Positions 37,691 through 45,678 of a DNA stretch of 64,000 nt are shown piece after piece. The position numbers and the translations under genes were made by a program. Every line of letters begins with the position of its first letter. The first letter of the stretch is position 1. Location: contig CAVSME010000003.1 of assembly GCA_963728985.1 (NCBI GenBank), forward strand, positions 372,001-436,000, written 5' to 3'. The notes under the pieces are model-generated. The model did not search any database and was not told the origin of the DNA. It worked only from the letters and a program-made list of their open reading frames with translations. The stretch is from DASXAI01 sp963728985 (GTDB lineage: Bacteria; Actinomycetota; Acidimicrobiia; Acidimicrobiales; Ilumatobacteraceae).

Positions 37691-38419
37691 ATGCCCGACT
37701 ACGGGACCGACATCTATACGGAGGCCGCCGGCGATCCGGACACGCTCGGCCACCTCGGTCCGCTCGGTCCGATGGCGGGCATCTGGGAGGGCACCAAGGG
37801 CAGCGACGAGCACCCGGTGGCCGAGGGCACCGAGCGCGACGCGTTCGTGGAGCGCTACGAGCTCCAGCCGATCGATCGCCAGACGAACGGCCCGCAGCTG
37901 TTCTATGGGCTCCGCTACCACACCCACATCGTGAAGCCTGGCGACGTGGAGACCTTCCACGACCAGGTCGGGTACTGGTTGTGGGAGCCGGCAGCGGAGG
38001 CCGTCACCCTCACGCTGGCCATCCCCCGGGCCCAGGTGCTGCTGGCATCCGGGCCGGCGGCGCCCGACGCCAGGGAGTTCGAGCTCACCGCCGCCCTCGG
38101 CTCGACCGTGCACGGCATCCTGTCGAACCCGTTCCTCGACGAGGCCTTCCGCACGGTCAGCTACCGCATCCACGTCTGGGTCAACGACGACGGCACGTGG
38201 TCCTACGAGGAGGAGGGGATCATGCAGATCCCCGGGCGCGACGCGCCGTTCCACCACATCGATCGCAACATGCTGACCCGCGTCGCCCCGCCCACGCCCA
38301 ACCCGCTCGCTCGGGCCAGCGCCACGGGCGGGTCGAACGACGGCAGCCTCGGCATCGGGTCGCTGCGACCGTCCGGGGTCTACGGTGCAGGCCATGTCCG
38401 AGTTGACGTGGGACGGTGA
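37691..38419 (+). CDS. Nitrobindin-like heme-binding beta-barrel (THAP4-like) protein
   Basis: The 242-residue protein has the nitrobindin start LGPLGPMAGIWEGTKGSD (GxWxGxG-like) near residue 21. Beta-barrel strands follow, with LFYGLRYHTHI, DQVGYWLWEP and a C-terminal TWSYEEEGIMQIP and FHHIDRNMLTR. The His near the C-terminus is the likely heme axial ligand. The family binds heme and reacts with NO or peroxynitrite. It follows the MerR-like gene by 17 bases and overlaps the PAC2 gene, so may share its transcript. Confidence 0.8.
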   Translation: MPDYGTDIYTEAAGDPDTLGHLGPLGPMAGIWEGTKGSDEHPVAEGTERDAFVERYELQPIDRQTNGPQLFYGLRYHTHIVKPGDVETFHDQVGYWLWEPAAEAVTLTLAIPRAQVLLASGPAAPDAREFELTAALGSTVHGILSNPFLDEAFRTVSYRIHVWVNDDGTWSYEEEGIMQIPGRDAPFHHIDRNMLTRVAPPTPNPLARASATGGSNDGSLGIGSLRPSGVYGAGHVRVDVGR

Positions 38420-39248
38420 GCCGAACCTCGATCGCCCCATCCTCGTCGTCGCGCTCGCCGGCTTGTTCGACGCCGCGTCGGCGGCGACCGACGCGACGAG
38501 TTGGCTGGTGCGCTCACTCGACGCCGAACCGCTCGCCCGTATCGACGCCGAACCCTTCTTCGACTTCCACGAAGCCCGCCCGCGCGTCGAGCTGACGCCA
38601 GAAGGCAACCGGCGCGTGGTGTGGCCCGAGCTGGTCGCCCACGCCACGCCCAGGGGCGGCGAACGTGACCTCGTCATCCTGTCGGGCATGGAGCCCCATC
38701 TACGCTGGCGCACCTTCACGGAGCTCGTCACCGAGCTGGCGACAGGCGCCGGTGTCGAGATGATCGTGACGCTCGGGGCCACGCCGGCGCAGACGCCGCA
38801 CACCCGCCCGCCGGTGGTGTTCGGCTCGTCGACCAACGCCGAGCTGGCCGCCCGCCTGGGCCTGAGCCGCCCGCAGTACCAGGGCCCCACCGGGGTGCTG
38901 GGTGTGCTGCAGGCCGCGCTCGACGTGTCCGGGCCACCCGCGATCGCCATGCGGGTCGGCGTGCCCCACTACGCCATGGGCGACCACGATCCGAAGGCCA
39001 CGATGGCGCTGCTGCGCCATCTCGAGCACGTCACCGGCGTGGCGACGGCGCACGGGCAGCTCGTGCCCGAGGTGGCGCGGTGGGAGCAGCGGCTCAGTGC
39101 CGCGGTGGCCGACGACGCCGAGGCCCGCGCCTACGTGAGCCAGCTCGAGACCCGCTACGACAACGAGACCGAGCAGCAGGTGTCCTCAGGCGAGGATCTG
39201 GCGGCGGAGCTCGAGCGCTTCCTGCGCGAGCAGCGCGGCGACAGTTAG
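38394..39248 (+). CDS. PAC2 (proteasome assembly chaperone 2) family protein
   Basis: The 284-residue protein matches the PAC2/DUF75 fold found in archaea and actinobacteria: PILVVALAGLFDAASAATDA near residue 14, WPELVAHA and DLVILSGMEPHLRWRTFTE near 95, and a C-terminal helical tail. Actinobacteria with proteasomes commonly encode several; their exact role is not settled. ATG 38394 is used, within the end of the nitrobindin-like gene (26-base overlap). No proteasome gene is in the window. Confidence 0.85.
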   Translation: MSELTWDGEPNLDRPILVVALAGLFDAASAATDATSWLVRSLDAEPLARIDAEPFFDFHEARPRVELTPEGNRRVVWPELVAHATPRGGERDLVILSGMEPHLRWRTFTELVTELATGAGVEMIVTLGATPAQTPHTRPPVVFGSSTNAELAARLGLSRPQYQGPTGVLGVLQAALDVSGPPAIAMRVGVPHYAMGDHDPKATMALLRHLEHVTGVATAHGQLVPEVARWEQRLSAAVADDAEARAYVSQLETRYDNETEQQVSSGEDLAAELERFLREQRGDS

Positions 39249-39268
39249 TGACCTGATTCACTGCTGGC

Positions 39269-39520
39269 TCAGTCGTCGAGGACGGCGAGGTCCAGGTGGC
39301 GCAGGCGCTCGGGATCGGCGATGGCGTCGATCTCCACGATCCCGCCGTTGCGGACCGTGAACCCCATGACGGCGACCGCCTCCGCCCCGTGCACCTCGGC
39401 CGCAACCGCCTCGCGCGAGGTTCCACCATCGGCACGAAGCACGACATCGGGATCGAGCACCGCGACGAGCGCATCGAAGTCGCCGCCGCGCGCCGCGCTG
39501 GCCCTCCCGAAGCGGCGACC
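39269..39520 (-). pseudogene. Remnant of ECF41/SigJ-type sigma factor (C-terminal SnoaL-like part only)
   Basis: From about 39520 to the stop at 39269 the frame reads ARGGDFDALVAVLDPDVVLRADGG, given here as a motif start. It then jumps to AVMGFTVRNGGIVEIDAIADP and LRHLDLAVLDD. These are the two ends of the SnoaL-like C-terminal domain of ECF41 sigma factors. The middle of that domain (about 35 residues) and all sigma region 2 and 4 sequence are missing. No start is credible. It is a decayed gene facing a decayed AhpD-like gene. Confidence 0.75.
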
Positions 39521-39680
39521 CGTCTCAGCGATCGGGCCGACCCGGTGCCCGCCGAGATCTGGGACGACGCCGCTCGCCACTACGACGAGACGGAGCACGC
39601 CGGACTCGTGCTCGCCATCGCCAGCATCAACGTGTGGAACCGCCTCAACGTGACGACCAAGCAGATCGCCGGGGCGGTGG
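39513..39680 (+). pseudogene. Remnant of carboxymuconolactone decarboxylase/AhpD-like gene (C-terminus only)
   Basis: The plus frame reads EAATRLSDRADPVPAEIW, then DDAARHYDETEHAGLVLAI and ASINVWNRLNVTTKQIAG, the C-terminal helix pair of AhpD-like proteins. The N-terminal domain is missing and no stop ends it naturally. ECF41 sigma genes are known to sit beside carboxymuconolactone decarboxylase genes, so this was probably the divergent partner of the adjacent sigma relic. One deletion at about 39510 would remove both 5' ends. Confidence 0.7.
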
Positions 39681-39694
39681 CGTGGTCGTGCCGC

Positions 39695-40570
39695 TCACGC
39701 CGGCCCGAGGAATCGGCGGAGGCCGCGGCTGAGGACGATCCCCGGCACCGTCGCATGGAACTCGCCAGGAAAGACATCGGCGGCGATGCCGAGGTGGGGG
39801 TAGCCCCGCCCGCGCAACGCGGCCGTGAAACGCTCGAGATCGTCGACCATGTCGAGGTACGTCTCGGGTGGCTTGAACGGGTGGCCGGCGGGCAGGTTCG
39901 TCGCTTCGATGCGGCGACCCCCGTCGGTCTCCTCGGCGCCGATGCCGAAGTACGTCTGGGCGGCGAGGTCGTCATGACTCGCCGCCCAGCGCTCTTCCTG
40001 GCCGACGGCGGCGTAGCGGTCCCACCACAGGGACGGGCTGCTGATGATGTAGGCGCCGAACACGGCCGGCTCGGCGAAGAGGGCGTGCACGCCGAACAAC
40101 CCCCCGAGCGAGTGCCCGAAGTAGATCGTCTGGCGGGCGGCGGACGGGTAGCGCTGGGCGACCCACGGATGCAGCTCGTCACCGATGAACCGGAGGAAGG
40201 CGGGCGCACCACCCGAATCAGGGATGTCGTAGGCCGATGTGGGCGTCAGATCACGGACGCGGATCATGATCGTGTCGGCGATGGTGGCGGCGGTCGGGTA
40301 CCCGATGCCCACGACCAGGAGATCGGGCAGCAGCGCTGGCAGCTGCATCATGCGGATCGTGTCGACGGCGGTGCCGAACTGGCCGTTGGCGTCGGTGACG
40401 ACGAGCGTCGTCGCCGGCGCCTCACCGCACGAGGCGATGAAGATGCGGTAGTGGTCCTGGACCGCCTCGGACCACACGTCGTGCACCTCGACACCGCCCA
40501 ACGGCACCGCCGGCCTGGCCATCTCGGACACGCCGTGACCGTACGCCCGCAACTCGCCCGTGATCGCCAT
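39695..40570 (-). CDS. Esterase of the Fes/IroE (putative esterase, alpha/beta hydrolase) family
   Basis: The 291-residue protein resembles enterobactin-esterase-like enzymes. It has FIASCGEAPATTLVVTDANG (oxyanion strand), VGIGYPT, the nucleophile elbow FGHSLGGLFGVHAL, SSPSLWWDR and a C-terminal GEFHATVPG with the catalytic His. No signal peptide is seen, so it is likely cytoplasmic. Substrates in this family include siderophore esters and small acyl esters. ATG 40570 is chosen; an internal ATG at about 40522 (MARPAVP) is an alternative. It is divergent from a methyltransferase. Confidence 0.8.
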   Translation of the reverse strand: MAITGELRAYGHGVSEMARPAVPLGGVEVHDVWSEAVQDHYRIFIASCGEAPATTLVVTDANGQFGTAVDTIRMMQLPALLPDLLVVGIGYPTAATIADTIMIRVRDLTPTSAYDIPDSGGAPAFLRFIGDELHPWVAQRYPSAARQTIYFGHSLGGLFGVHALFAEPAVFGAYIISSPSLWWDRYAAVGQEERWAASHDDLAAQTYFGIGAEETDGGRRIEATNLPAGHPFKPPETYLDMVDDLERFTAALRGRGYPHLGIAADVFPGEFHATVPGIVLSRGLRRFLGPA

Positions 40571-40669
40571 GGGCCGGCCGATGTCACCCGGAGTGACAGA
40601 CGACCGGCAAACCGTTGACGCAGCGCGCACGTAGTCCCGCCGACCTGATCGTGGGGGAGGCGAGTCGAT

Positions 40670-41596
40670 GTGACCAGCGGCACTGCTAGCGACCGGGGCC
40701 CGTACGACCGCGACAAGCTCGAACGGCTCGATCACCGGGCGGCGATGCTGGCACCGGCCACCCGCCTCGTGTTGCAACAGGCGGGCATCACCAGCGGCAT
40801 GCGGGTGCTCGATCTCGGTACCGGGACGGGTGCCGTCGCCCGACTGGCGGCCGAGCTGGTGGGCCCGACCGGGCAGGTCGTGGGCGTCGATCGGGCCCCC
40901 GAGGCGCTGGCCGCGGCCGACCGGCGCCGCCAGGAGGAGGGGCTGACGAACGTCTCCTTCGTCGAGGGCGACGTCGACTCGTGGATCCACGATGGCGAGT
41001 TCGATGCCGTCGTCGGACGGCTCGTGCTGTTCCACCTCCGCGATCCCGTCGCCGCCCTCACCCACCACGCCCGCTCCCTGCGGCCGGGGGCCCGGGTGGT
41101 GATCATGGATCTCGATGCGTCGGCCATGCGGTCGGTCCCGGCTACGCCGGCGGTGTCCGAGACGTTGGGCTGGATCCTCCGGTGCTTCAAGCACGTCGGT
41201 GCCAACCCGATGATCGGCAGCCGCCTGGGCGAGCTGCTGGAAGCGGCCGGCCTCCGCCACCCCACGGTGGTGGGGTTCAGCAGCTACCACTCATCGCACG
41301 ACCTCGATGGTCCGCTGCTGCTGGCCGGCGTCGTGCGCAGCTTGCTGCCCGTCCTCGAGCGGACCGGGCGCGGCGTCGGCCCGGGCCGCATCGACCCGGA
41401 CACCCTGCCGAAGCGGATGGCCGATGAGCTGGCGTCGTCGCACGCCGTCCTCGTCCCGCCGACGTTGGTGGGAGCGTGGGCCACCGTTCCGTCGCCCCGA
41501 CACGACGACGCGGCCGTCACCGATCGGTTGCACACCTTCGACGCCACGCAGTGCTGGTGCCGTCAGGCACGGTTCGCCGCAGCGTCGGGCTGGTGA
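40670..41596 (+). CDS. Class I SAM-dependent methyltransferase
   Basis: The 308-residue protein has motif I VLDLGTGTGAVARLAAEL near residue 45, the acidic VVGVDRAPEAL, motif II-like FVEGDVDSW and FDAVVGRLVLFHL. These indicate a UbiE/MT11-type methyltransferase acting on a small molecule. GTG 40670 follows GGGGGAGG at a normal distance. A C-terminal extension of about 100 residues is not typical of UbiE. Substrate unknown; no neighbours define a pathway. Confidence 0.85.
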   Translation: MTSGTASDRGPYDRDKLERLDHRAAMLAPATRLVLQQAGITSGMRVLDLGTGTGAVARLAAELVGPTGQVVGVDRAPEALAAADRRRQEEGLTNVSFVEGDVDSWIHDGEFDAVVGRLVLFHLRDPVAALTHHARSLRPGARVVIMDLDASAMRSVPATPAVSETLGWILRCFKHVGANPMIGSRLGELLEAAGLRHPTVVGFSSYHSSHDLDGPLLLAGVVRSLLPVLERTGRGVGPGRIDPDTLPKRMADELASSHAVLVPPTLVGAWATVPSPRHDDAAVTDRLHTFDATQCWCRQARFAAASGW

Positions 41597-41610
41597 GCGC
41601 TCGGTAGCAG

Positions 41611-42627
41611 CTAGCTCCCGATCCCGTAGACGCGCCGCGCCGTGCCGGCGAAGAGTGCCGCCTTCTCGTCGTCGGTGGCGTCGGCCACCATGCGCTTGAA
41701 CGCGTTCCACAGCACCACGTACGAGCACGAGATCCGGTCGACGGGGAAGTTCGATTCGAACATGCAGCGGCCGGCGCCGAAGGTCTCCACGCACCAGCGC
41801 ACGAGGTCGCCCCACGCGTCGGCGAGCTCGACCGACGACGGGGGCCGGTCGCGTCGATGCCAGCCGTCGCCCATCGTCGCCATGCCGATGCCGCCCAGCT
41901 TGAGGGCGACGTTGGGGCAGGCGGCCAGCTCGGCCAACGACGACCGCGTCGTGGCGAGCACCTGATCGCGCTGGCCGGCGTAGCTCCGGATGCCGAGCGG
42001 TCCGCCGAGGTGGTCGCAGACCATCTGCACCTCGGGGAAGTCACGGGCCAGTCGGACCAGCTCCGGGATCTGCGGATGGTAGAGCCACGCGTCGTAGGTG
42101 AGGTCCCGGCGGGCCAGCTCCGCGAACCCCGCCCGCCAGACGTCGTCGTCCATCAGACCGGCGACCGGGTCGGTGCGGTGGTTCGGGATCGCCGGGTCGG
42201 CGTCCCAGGCGGTGGCGTGGCGGATGCCGACGAACCGGCCCTCGCCGGCCACCGCCAGCGCGTCCAGGGCCCGTCCGGCGTCGGCCCCGTGACGCAGGTC
42301 GGCGTGACCGACGATGGCGGCGATGCGCGCACCACCGCCCTCGTCGCTCCGGCGCGCCAGTCCGGCGACGGCGGCCGTCTCGGTGACCGGGATCATCACC
42401 GGGTCGGCGGCGCCTCGATCCCACGCCCAACCGCACTCGATGAACACCGTCTCGACGACGTTGTGGCCCGAGCCGGTGTCGGCCCACAGCTCATCGAGCA
42501 GGTACGCCGGTTCCACGTGCGTCCAGAGGTGGTGGTGCGCATCGACGATCGGCAAGAGCGGATCGATGACCGGCTCGCTGGTGCGCGAGAGCCACTCCTC
42601 CTGCTCGTCGGGCGTGCGGGCAGCCAT
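41611..42627 (-). CDS. Amidohydrolase 2 family (lactonase/decarboxylase-like TIM barrel)
   Basis: The 338-residue protein has the N-terminal metal motif VDAHHHLW (HxH) near residue 28, HADLRHG, GIRHATAW, a central CDHLGGPLG and the terminal GRCMFESNFPVD with the conserved Asp. This group includes sugar lactonases such as L-fuconolactonase and 2-pyrone-4,6-dicarboxylate lactonase. The exact substrate cannot be read. It ends 15 bases from the convergent methyltransferase and is followed upstream by a VOC protein. Confidence 0.85.
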   Translation of the reverse strand: MAARTPDEQEEWLSRTSEPVIDPLLPIVDAHHHLWTHVEPAYLLDELWADTGSGHNVVETVFIECGWAWDRGAADPVMIPVTETAAVAGLARRSDEGGGARIAAIVGHADLRHGADAGRALDALAVAGEGRFVGIRHATAWDADPAIPNHRTDPVAGLMDDDVWRAGFAELARRDLTYDAWLYHPQIPELVRLARDFPEVQMVCDHLGGPLGIRSYAGQRDQVLATTRSSLAELAACPNVALKLGGIGMATMGDGWHRRDRPPSSVELADAWGDLVRWCVETFGAGRCMFESNFPVDRISCSYVVLWNAFKRMVADATDDEKAALFAGTARRVYGIGS

Positions 42628-42647
42628 CGGCCGAACCTATCGGGCGC

Positions 42648-43067
42648 TCAGGGATAGGTGATGAACTCGAGCAGGTTGCCGTCGGGATCGCGGGTGTAGA
42701 GGCTCGTTCCCATCGTCCGACCACCACCGCGCCCACCCCGACGCTCGACCGGGCCCTCCTCGACCACTGCTCCTGCGGCCGCCAGCAGATCGTCCAACTC
42801 CCGTGTCGGTCCCGACCACACGAAGCAGAAGTCGCCGCACCCCGGCTGCGCCGTCGGTCCCCGCAACGTCATCGACGGGTCCTGCCACAGCGCGGGCGCA
42901 TGCACGTTGATCTTGGTATTGCCGAGCGAGACCGAGAAGAACGGCAGGCCCCGCTCGCGCCACTTCTCCGGCGACGGCGCCGAGAAGCCCAGCGCTCGGT
43001 AGAACGTCAGCATCTCCTCCGGGCGGTCGGTCGGGATCGCCACGTGATCGATGTCGATGATGGGCAC
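42648..43067 (-). CDS. VOC (glyoxalase/bleomycin-resistance/dioxygenase) family protein
   Basis: The 139-residue protein starts IIDIDHVAIPTDRPEEMLTFYRALGF, quoted only for its HVAI and FYRALGF elements. It has CGDFCFVWSG in the middle and ends YTRDPDGNLLEFITY, the second metal Glu. The metal set His, His and Glu is compatible with an active lyase or dioxygenase. GTG 43067 is supported by GAGGAGG 8 bases upstream. It is probably co-transcribed with the amidohydrolase, which may share its pathway. Confidence 0.85.
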   Translation of the reverse strand: MPIIDIDHVAIPTDRPEEMLTFYRALGFSAPSPEKWRERGLPFFSVSLGNTKINVHAPALWQDPSMTLRGPTAQPGCGDFCFVWSGPTRELDDLLAAAGAVVEEGPVERRGGRGGGRTMGTSLYTRDPDGNLLEFITYP

Positions 43068-43126
43068 CGGTTCGGCCTCCTCACCCGCTCGTACCCCGGG
43101 AGGGCGGGCACGGCACCGTATCGCCG

Positions 43127-44140
43127 TCAGGCCGGAGGGCGGCTGCTCAGGATGCGGTCGTCGAGCCGGCGGCGCATGTGGGCCATGACGGGGACGAACC
43201 CCACGCCGGTCCAGAAGGCGGTCGAGGTCATGTTGGCCGTCGCGTAATGCAGGCAGGCGGCGAGGTGACCGTGGTCGCGGGCCCATGCCATCGCGGCGTC
43301 CACCAGCGCCGCCCCCACCCCCGATCCCCGCTCGTCGGGCAGGACGGCCGTCGCCGCGATGTAGGCGGCGCCATCGGGGACGTACAGCGGCGAACCGAGG
43401 CCGGGCCCGACCGACACGACGCCGACGTCTCGGCCGCGGCAACGGGCGATCAGGAAGGCGTGGTCGCCGCTGGCCAGGTCGGCGGTGAGCTGAGCCCGCA
43501 CCGCTTCGGCGGTGTCGTCGCGCCGGTAGGGCCGGAACATCGGGCTGCCGGCGTGGAACACCGCTTCCTCGTCGACCAGCCGATCGACGATGTCGAGCTC
43601 GCCTGGTACGGCCACGCGGACATCGACGTCGGCCGGGACCGGTCGTCCGACGGGCACGAGGTCGCGTACGCCGACGGCGTTCATCCGCCCGAACCCGAGC
43701 GCCACCCAGGCCGCCTCGGTGGGCGGGTCACCGATCGGCAGGTGCACCACGTAGTCGGTGATCCCGACATCGAGGGAGCGCGCCGCCAGCGCCGCGAACA
43801 GGTCGGCATAGATCGGGCCGGGCTCGACGTGCCAGGCGACGGCGTGGCCGTGCACGAGGTGGAGCGACGAGCGCGCCGGCGCGTATCGGGCCATCGGGGA
43901 GGTCGGGTCGGGGGCGGACTCGACCGACGTGAGGAAGCCCAACAGGTCGCCCCGCTCAGCGACGGCGGCGACGCCGGCGCTGAAGGACATCGTCTGCCGT
44001 ACCAGCTCGGTCGCCCGGGACGGGTCCTCGTACGCCGCCGGCAACAGCGCGCACCGCTCACGCTCGCGACGATGCCGGTCTGCCACGAGCACCCCGGCAG
44101 CGGCGATGTCGACCTCCTCCAAGGCGACGATGTCATGCAC
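43127..44140 (-). CDS. GNAT-family N-acetyltransferase with tandem GNAT domains
   Basis: The 337-residue protein appears to be two GNAT folds. The first (about residues 1-165) is degenerate. The second shows IAATAVLPDERGSGVGAALVDAA near residue 260, the acetyl-CoA pyrophosphate loop (R/Q-x-x-G-x-G/A), and then ATANMTSTAFWTGVGFVPV. Substrate is unknown; members acetylate small amines, antibiotics or proteins. It stands between the VOC gene and the nitronate monooxygenase-like gene on the same strand. Confidence 0.85.
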   Translation of the reverse strand: MHDIVALEEVDIAAAGVLVADRHRRERERCALLPAAYEDPSRATELVRQTMSFSAGVAAVAERGDLLGFLTSVESAPDPTSPMARYAPARSSLHLVHGHAVAWHVEPGPIYADLFAALAARSLDVGITDYVVHLPIGDPPTEAAWVALGFGRMNAVGVRDLVPVGRPVPADVDVRVAVPGELDIVDRLVDEEAVFHAGSPMFRPYRRDDTAEAVRAQLTADLASGDHAFLIARCRGRDVGVVSVGPGLGSPLYVPDGAAYIAATAVLPDERGSGVGAALVDAAMAWARDHGHLAACLHYATANMTSTAFWTGVGFVPVMAHMRRRLDDRILSSRPPA

Positions 44141-44176
44141 CGGCCGAGCCTCGCGCGCCGAGCCGGCGCGCCGCCG

Positions 44177-45151
44177 TCACGCGGTGGACGCCCGCAGGAG
44201 CTGCTCGGCGCCGCTCACCAGTTCGTCCAGGATGTCGGCCGCCGTCTGCCCGTGGCGGCAGTGCCCCACACCCCGGCCGGCGTAGAGCGCCATGGCGTTG
44301 ATCTGTCCGGTGGTCCGCGTCGTGGGCGGCATGAAGGAGAACCGCGGCACCGGGATCGGTTCACCCCGCCCTTCGAGCTGACCGACGGCATCGTCGGTCG
44401 AGGCCTCGGCCGCCTCGAGCGCGGAGCGGAGGACGCGATGCGTCGACGGGCACAGCGGGCAGTTCACCGAGAACGCGCCGGTGGCGACGCTGTCGTCGTT
44501 GTCCGCTTCCACCAGCGCCTTCACGTAGTCGGGATGCGCCGCTGTCTCCGCGGCGGAGACGAACCGGGTGCCGACCCTGGCGCCCGCCGCCCCGGCGGCG
44601 AGCACGGCCGCCAGCCGGCGCGCGGACGCGATGCCACCGGCGGCCAGCACCGGGAGCGCCACCCGATCGAGGACGCCGTCGAGCACGTCGAACAGCGGGG
44701 CAACCGCCCGCACGTGGCCGCCGGCCTCGGAGCCCTGCACCACGACGAGGTCACAGCCGGCATCCTCGGCGGCGCGGGCCTCGTCCACCGAGCCCACCTG
44801 CCACGAGACCAGGGCGCCGCCCTGATGGGCCCGGTCCACCAGCGCCGGATCGGGCAGGCCCCAGAAGAAGTCGATGACCCGCACCCGGGCGGCGACCTCC
44901 TCGATCAGGTCGACCTGCTCGGGCATGCAGACCAGGACGTTCACGGCCAGCGCGCCCGGCTCGACATCACCGATGGCGTCGATGGCGCGGCCGGCGCGCT
45001 GGGGGCCGCCGAGCCAGCCGGAGCTGATGGTGCCGAGCCCCCCGGCGCGGGCCACCGCGGTGGCCAGACCGACGCTGCTCACGCCCATGCCCGCCAGCTG
45101 GACCGGTGCGGCGCACCCGACCAGCGTCGTGAACGGTGTCACCAACATCAC
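44177..45151 (-). CDS. Nitronate monooxygenase / FMN-dependent 2-nitropropane dioxygenase family
   Basis: The 324-residue TIM-barrel flavoprotein starts PVQLAGMGVSSVGLATAVARAGG, quoted for the PVQLAGM element. It has VVVQGSEAGGH near residue 140 with the His used in catalysis, and PVLAAGGIASARRLAAVLAAGA plus GTRFVSAAE for FMN phosphate binding. It oxidises nitronates, though some relatives are trans-2-enoyl reductases. Start is GTG 45151 or ATG 45148. The 124-base gap upstream has a 12-base direct repeat. Confidence 0.85.
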   Translation of the reverse strand: MMLVTPFTTLVGCAAPVQLAGMGVSSVGLATAVARAGGLGTISSGWLGGPQRAGRAIDAIGDVEPGALAVNVLVCMPEQVDLIEEVAARVRVIDFFWGLPDPALVDRAHQGGALVSWQVGSVDEARAAEDAGCDLVVVQGSEAGGHVRAVAPLFDVLDGVLDRVALPVLAAGGIASARRLAAVLAAGAAGARVGTRFVSAAETAAHPDYVKALVEADNDDSVATGAFSVNCPLCPSTHRVLRSALEAAEASTDDAVGQLEGRGEPIPVPRFSFMPPTTRTTGQINAMALYAGRGVGHCRHGQTAADILDELVSGAEQLLRASTA

Positions 45152-45203
45152 GCCACGACGGCGGTGCGGTCCTCATCGGTCACAGCGATCGCCCTTTCGC
45201 TCT

Positions 45204-45250
45204 ACTCGGCGGACGGTAGCACGGTGTGAAAAACGCCAACTCGGCGGACG
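45204..45250. repeat. Twelve-base direct repeat ACTCGGCGGACG
   Basis: ACTCGGCGGACG occurs exactly at 45204-45215 and 45239-45250, with a 35-base period. It lies in the gap between the nitronate monooxygenase-like gene and the hydrolase pseudogene. It may be a regulatory pair or a scar of a small duplication. Confidence 0.45.
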
Positions 45251-45275
45251 CATCCGGCACATCTACCGTTGGTGC

Positions 45276-45678
45276 GTGGCCAACGAACCGCTCGTGTTGC
45301 TCCACGGGCTCGGGATGTCAGCGCGCGTCTGGGACGGCATGCGGCCGTGGCTGGAGGCCCACCACGACGTCGTGGCGCTCACGGCGCTCGGCCATCGAGG
45401 CGGAGCGGCGCCGCCGAGACATCCGGTGACGGTCCGCGATCTGGTTGATGACGCCGAGCGCGAGCGAGGACAGGATCGTGCCGCTCGACATCAACGGCGC
45501 GGTGGCTCGCCGCCGGCTGCCACGGGCGCGGTTCGTGGTGCTCGCCGGTGTCGGGCACGTTCCCATGATCGACGACCGGGAGCAGGTCGCCCGCGCGATC
45601 CTCGAGACCACGACCCGCGATGGTCAGCAGCTGTCCAGCACACCGGCGAGGCGATCGAGCGCCGCCGGGAAGGCGTGA
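45276..45678 (+). pseudogene. Alpha/beta hydrolase pseudogene with internal deletion and frame change
   Basis: GTG 45276 starts a normal hydrolase N-terminus (LVLLHGLGMSARVWDGMRPWL). It breaks after HPVTVRDLVDDAE at about 45455. A different frame then resumes with EDRIVPLDINGAVAR, RFVVLAGVGHVPMIDDREQVA and ILETT, the C-terminal catalytic Asp/His end. About 130 residues, including the Ser nucleophile elbow, are missing and the two parts are in different frames. It cannot encode an active enzyme. The 3' end overlaps the convergent MocR gene. Confidence 0.85.
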
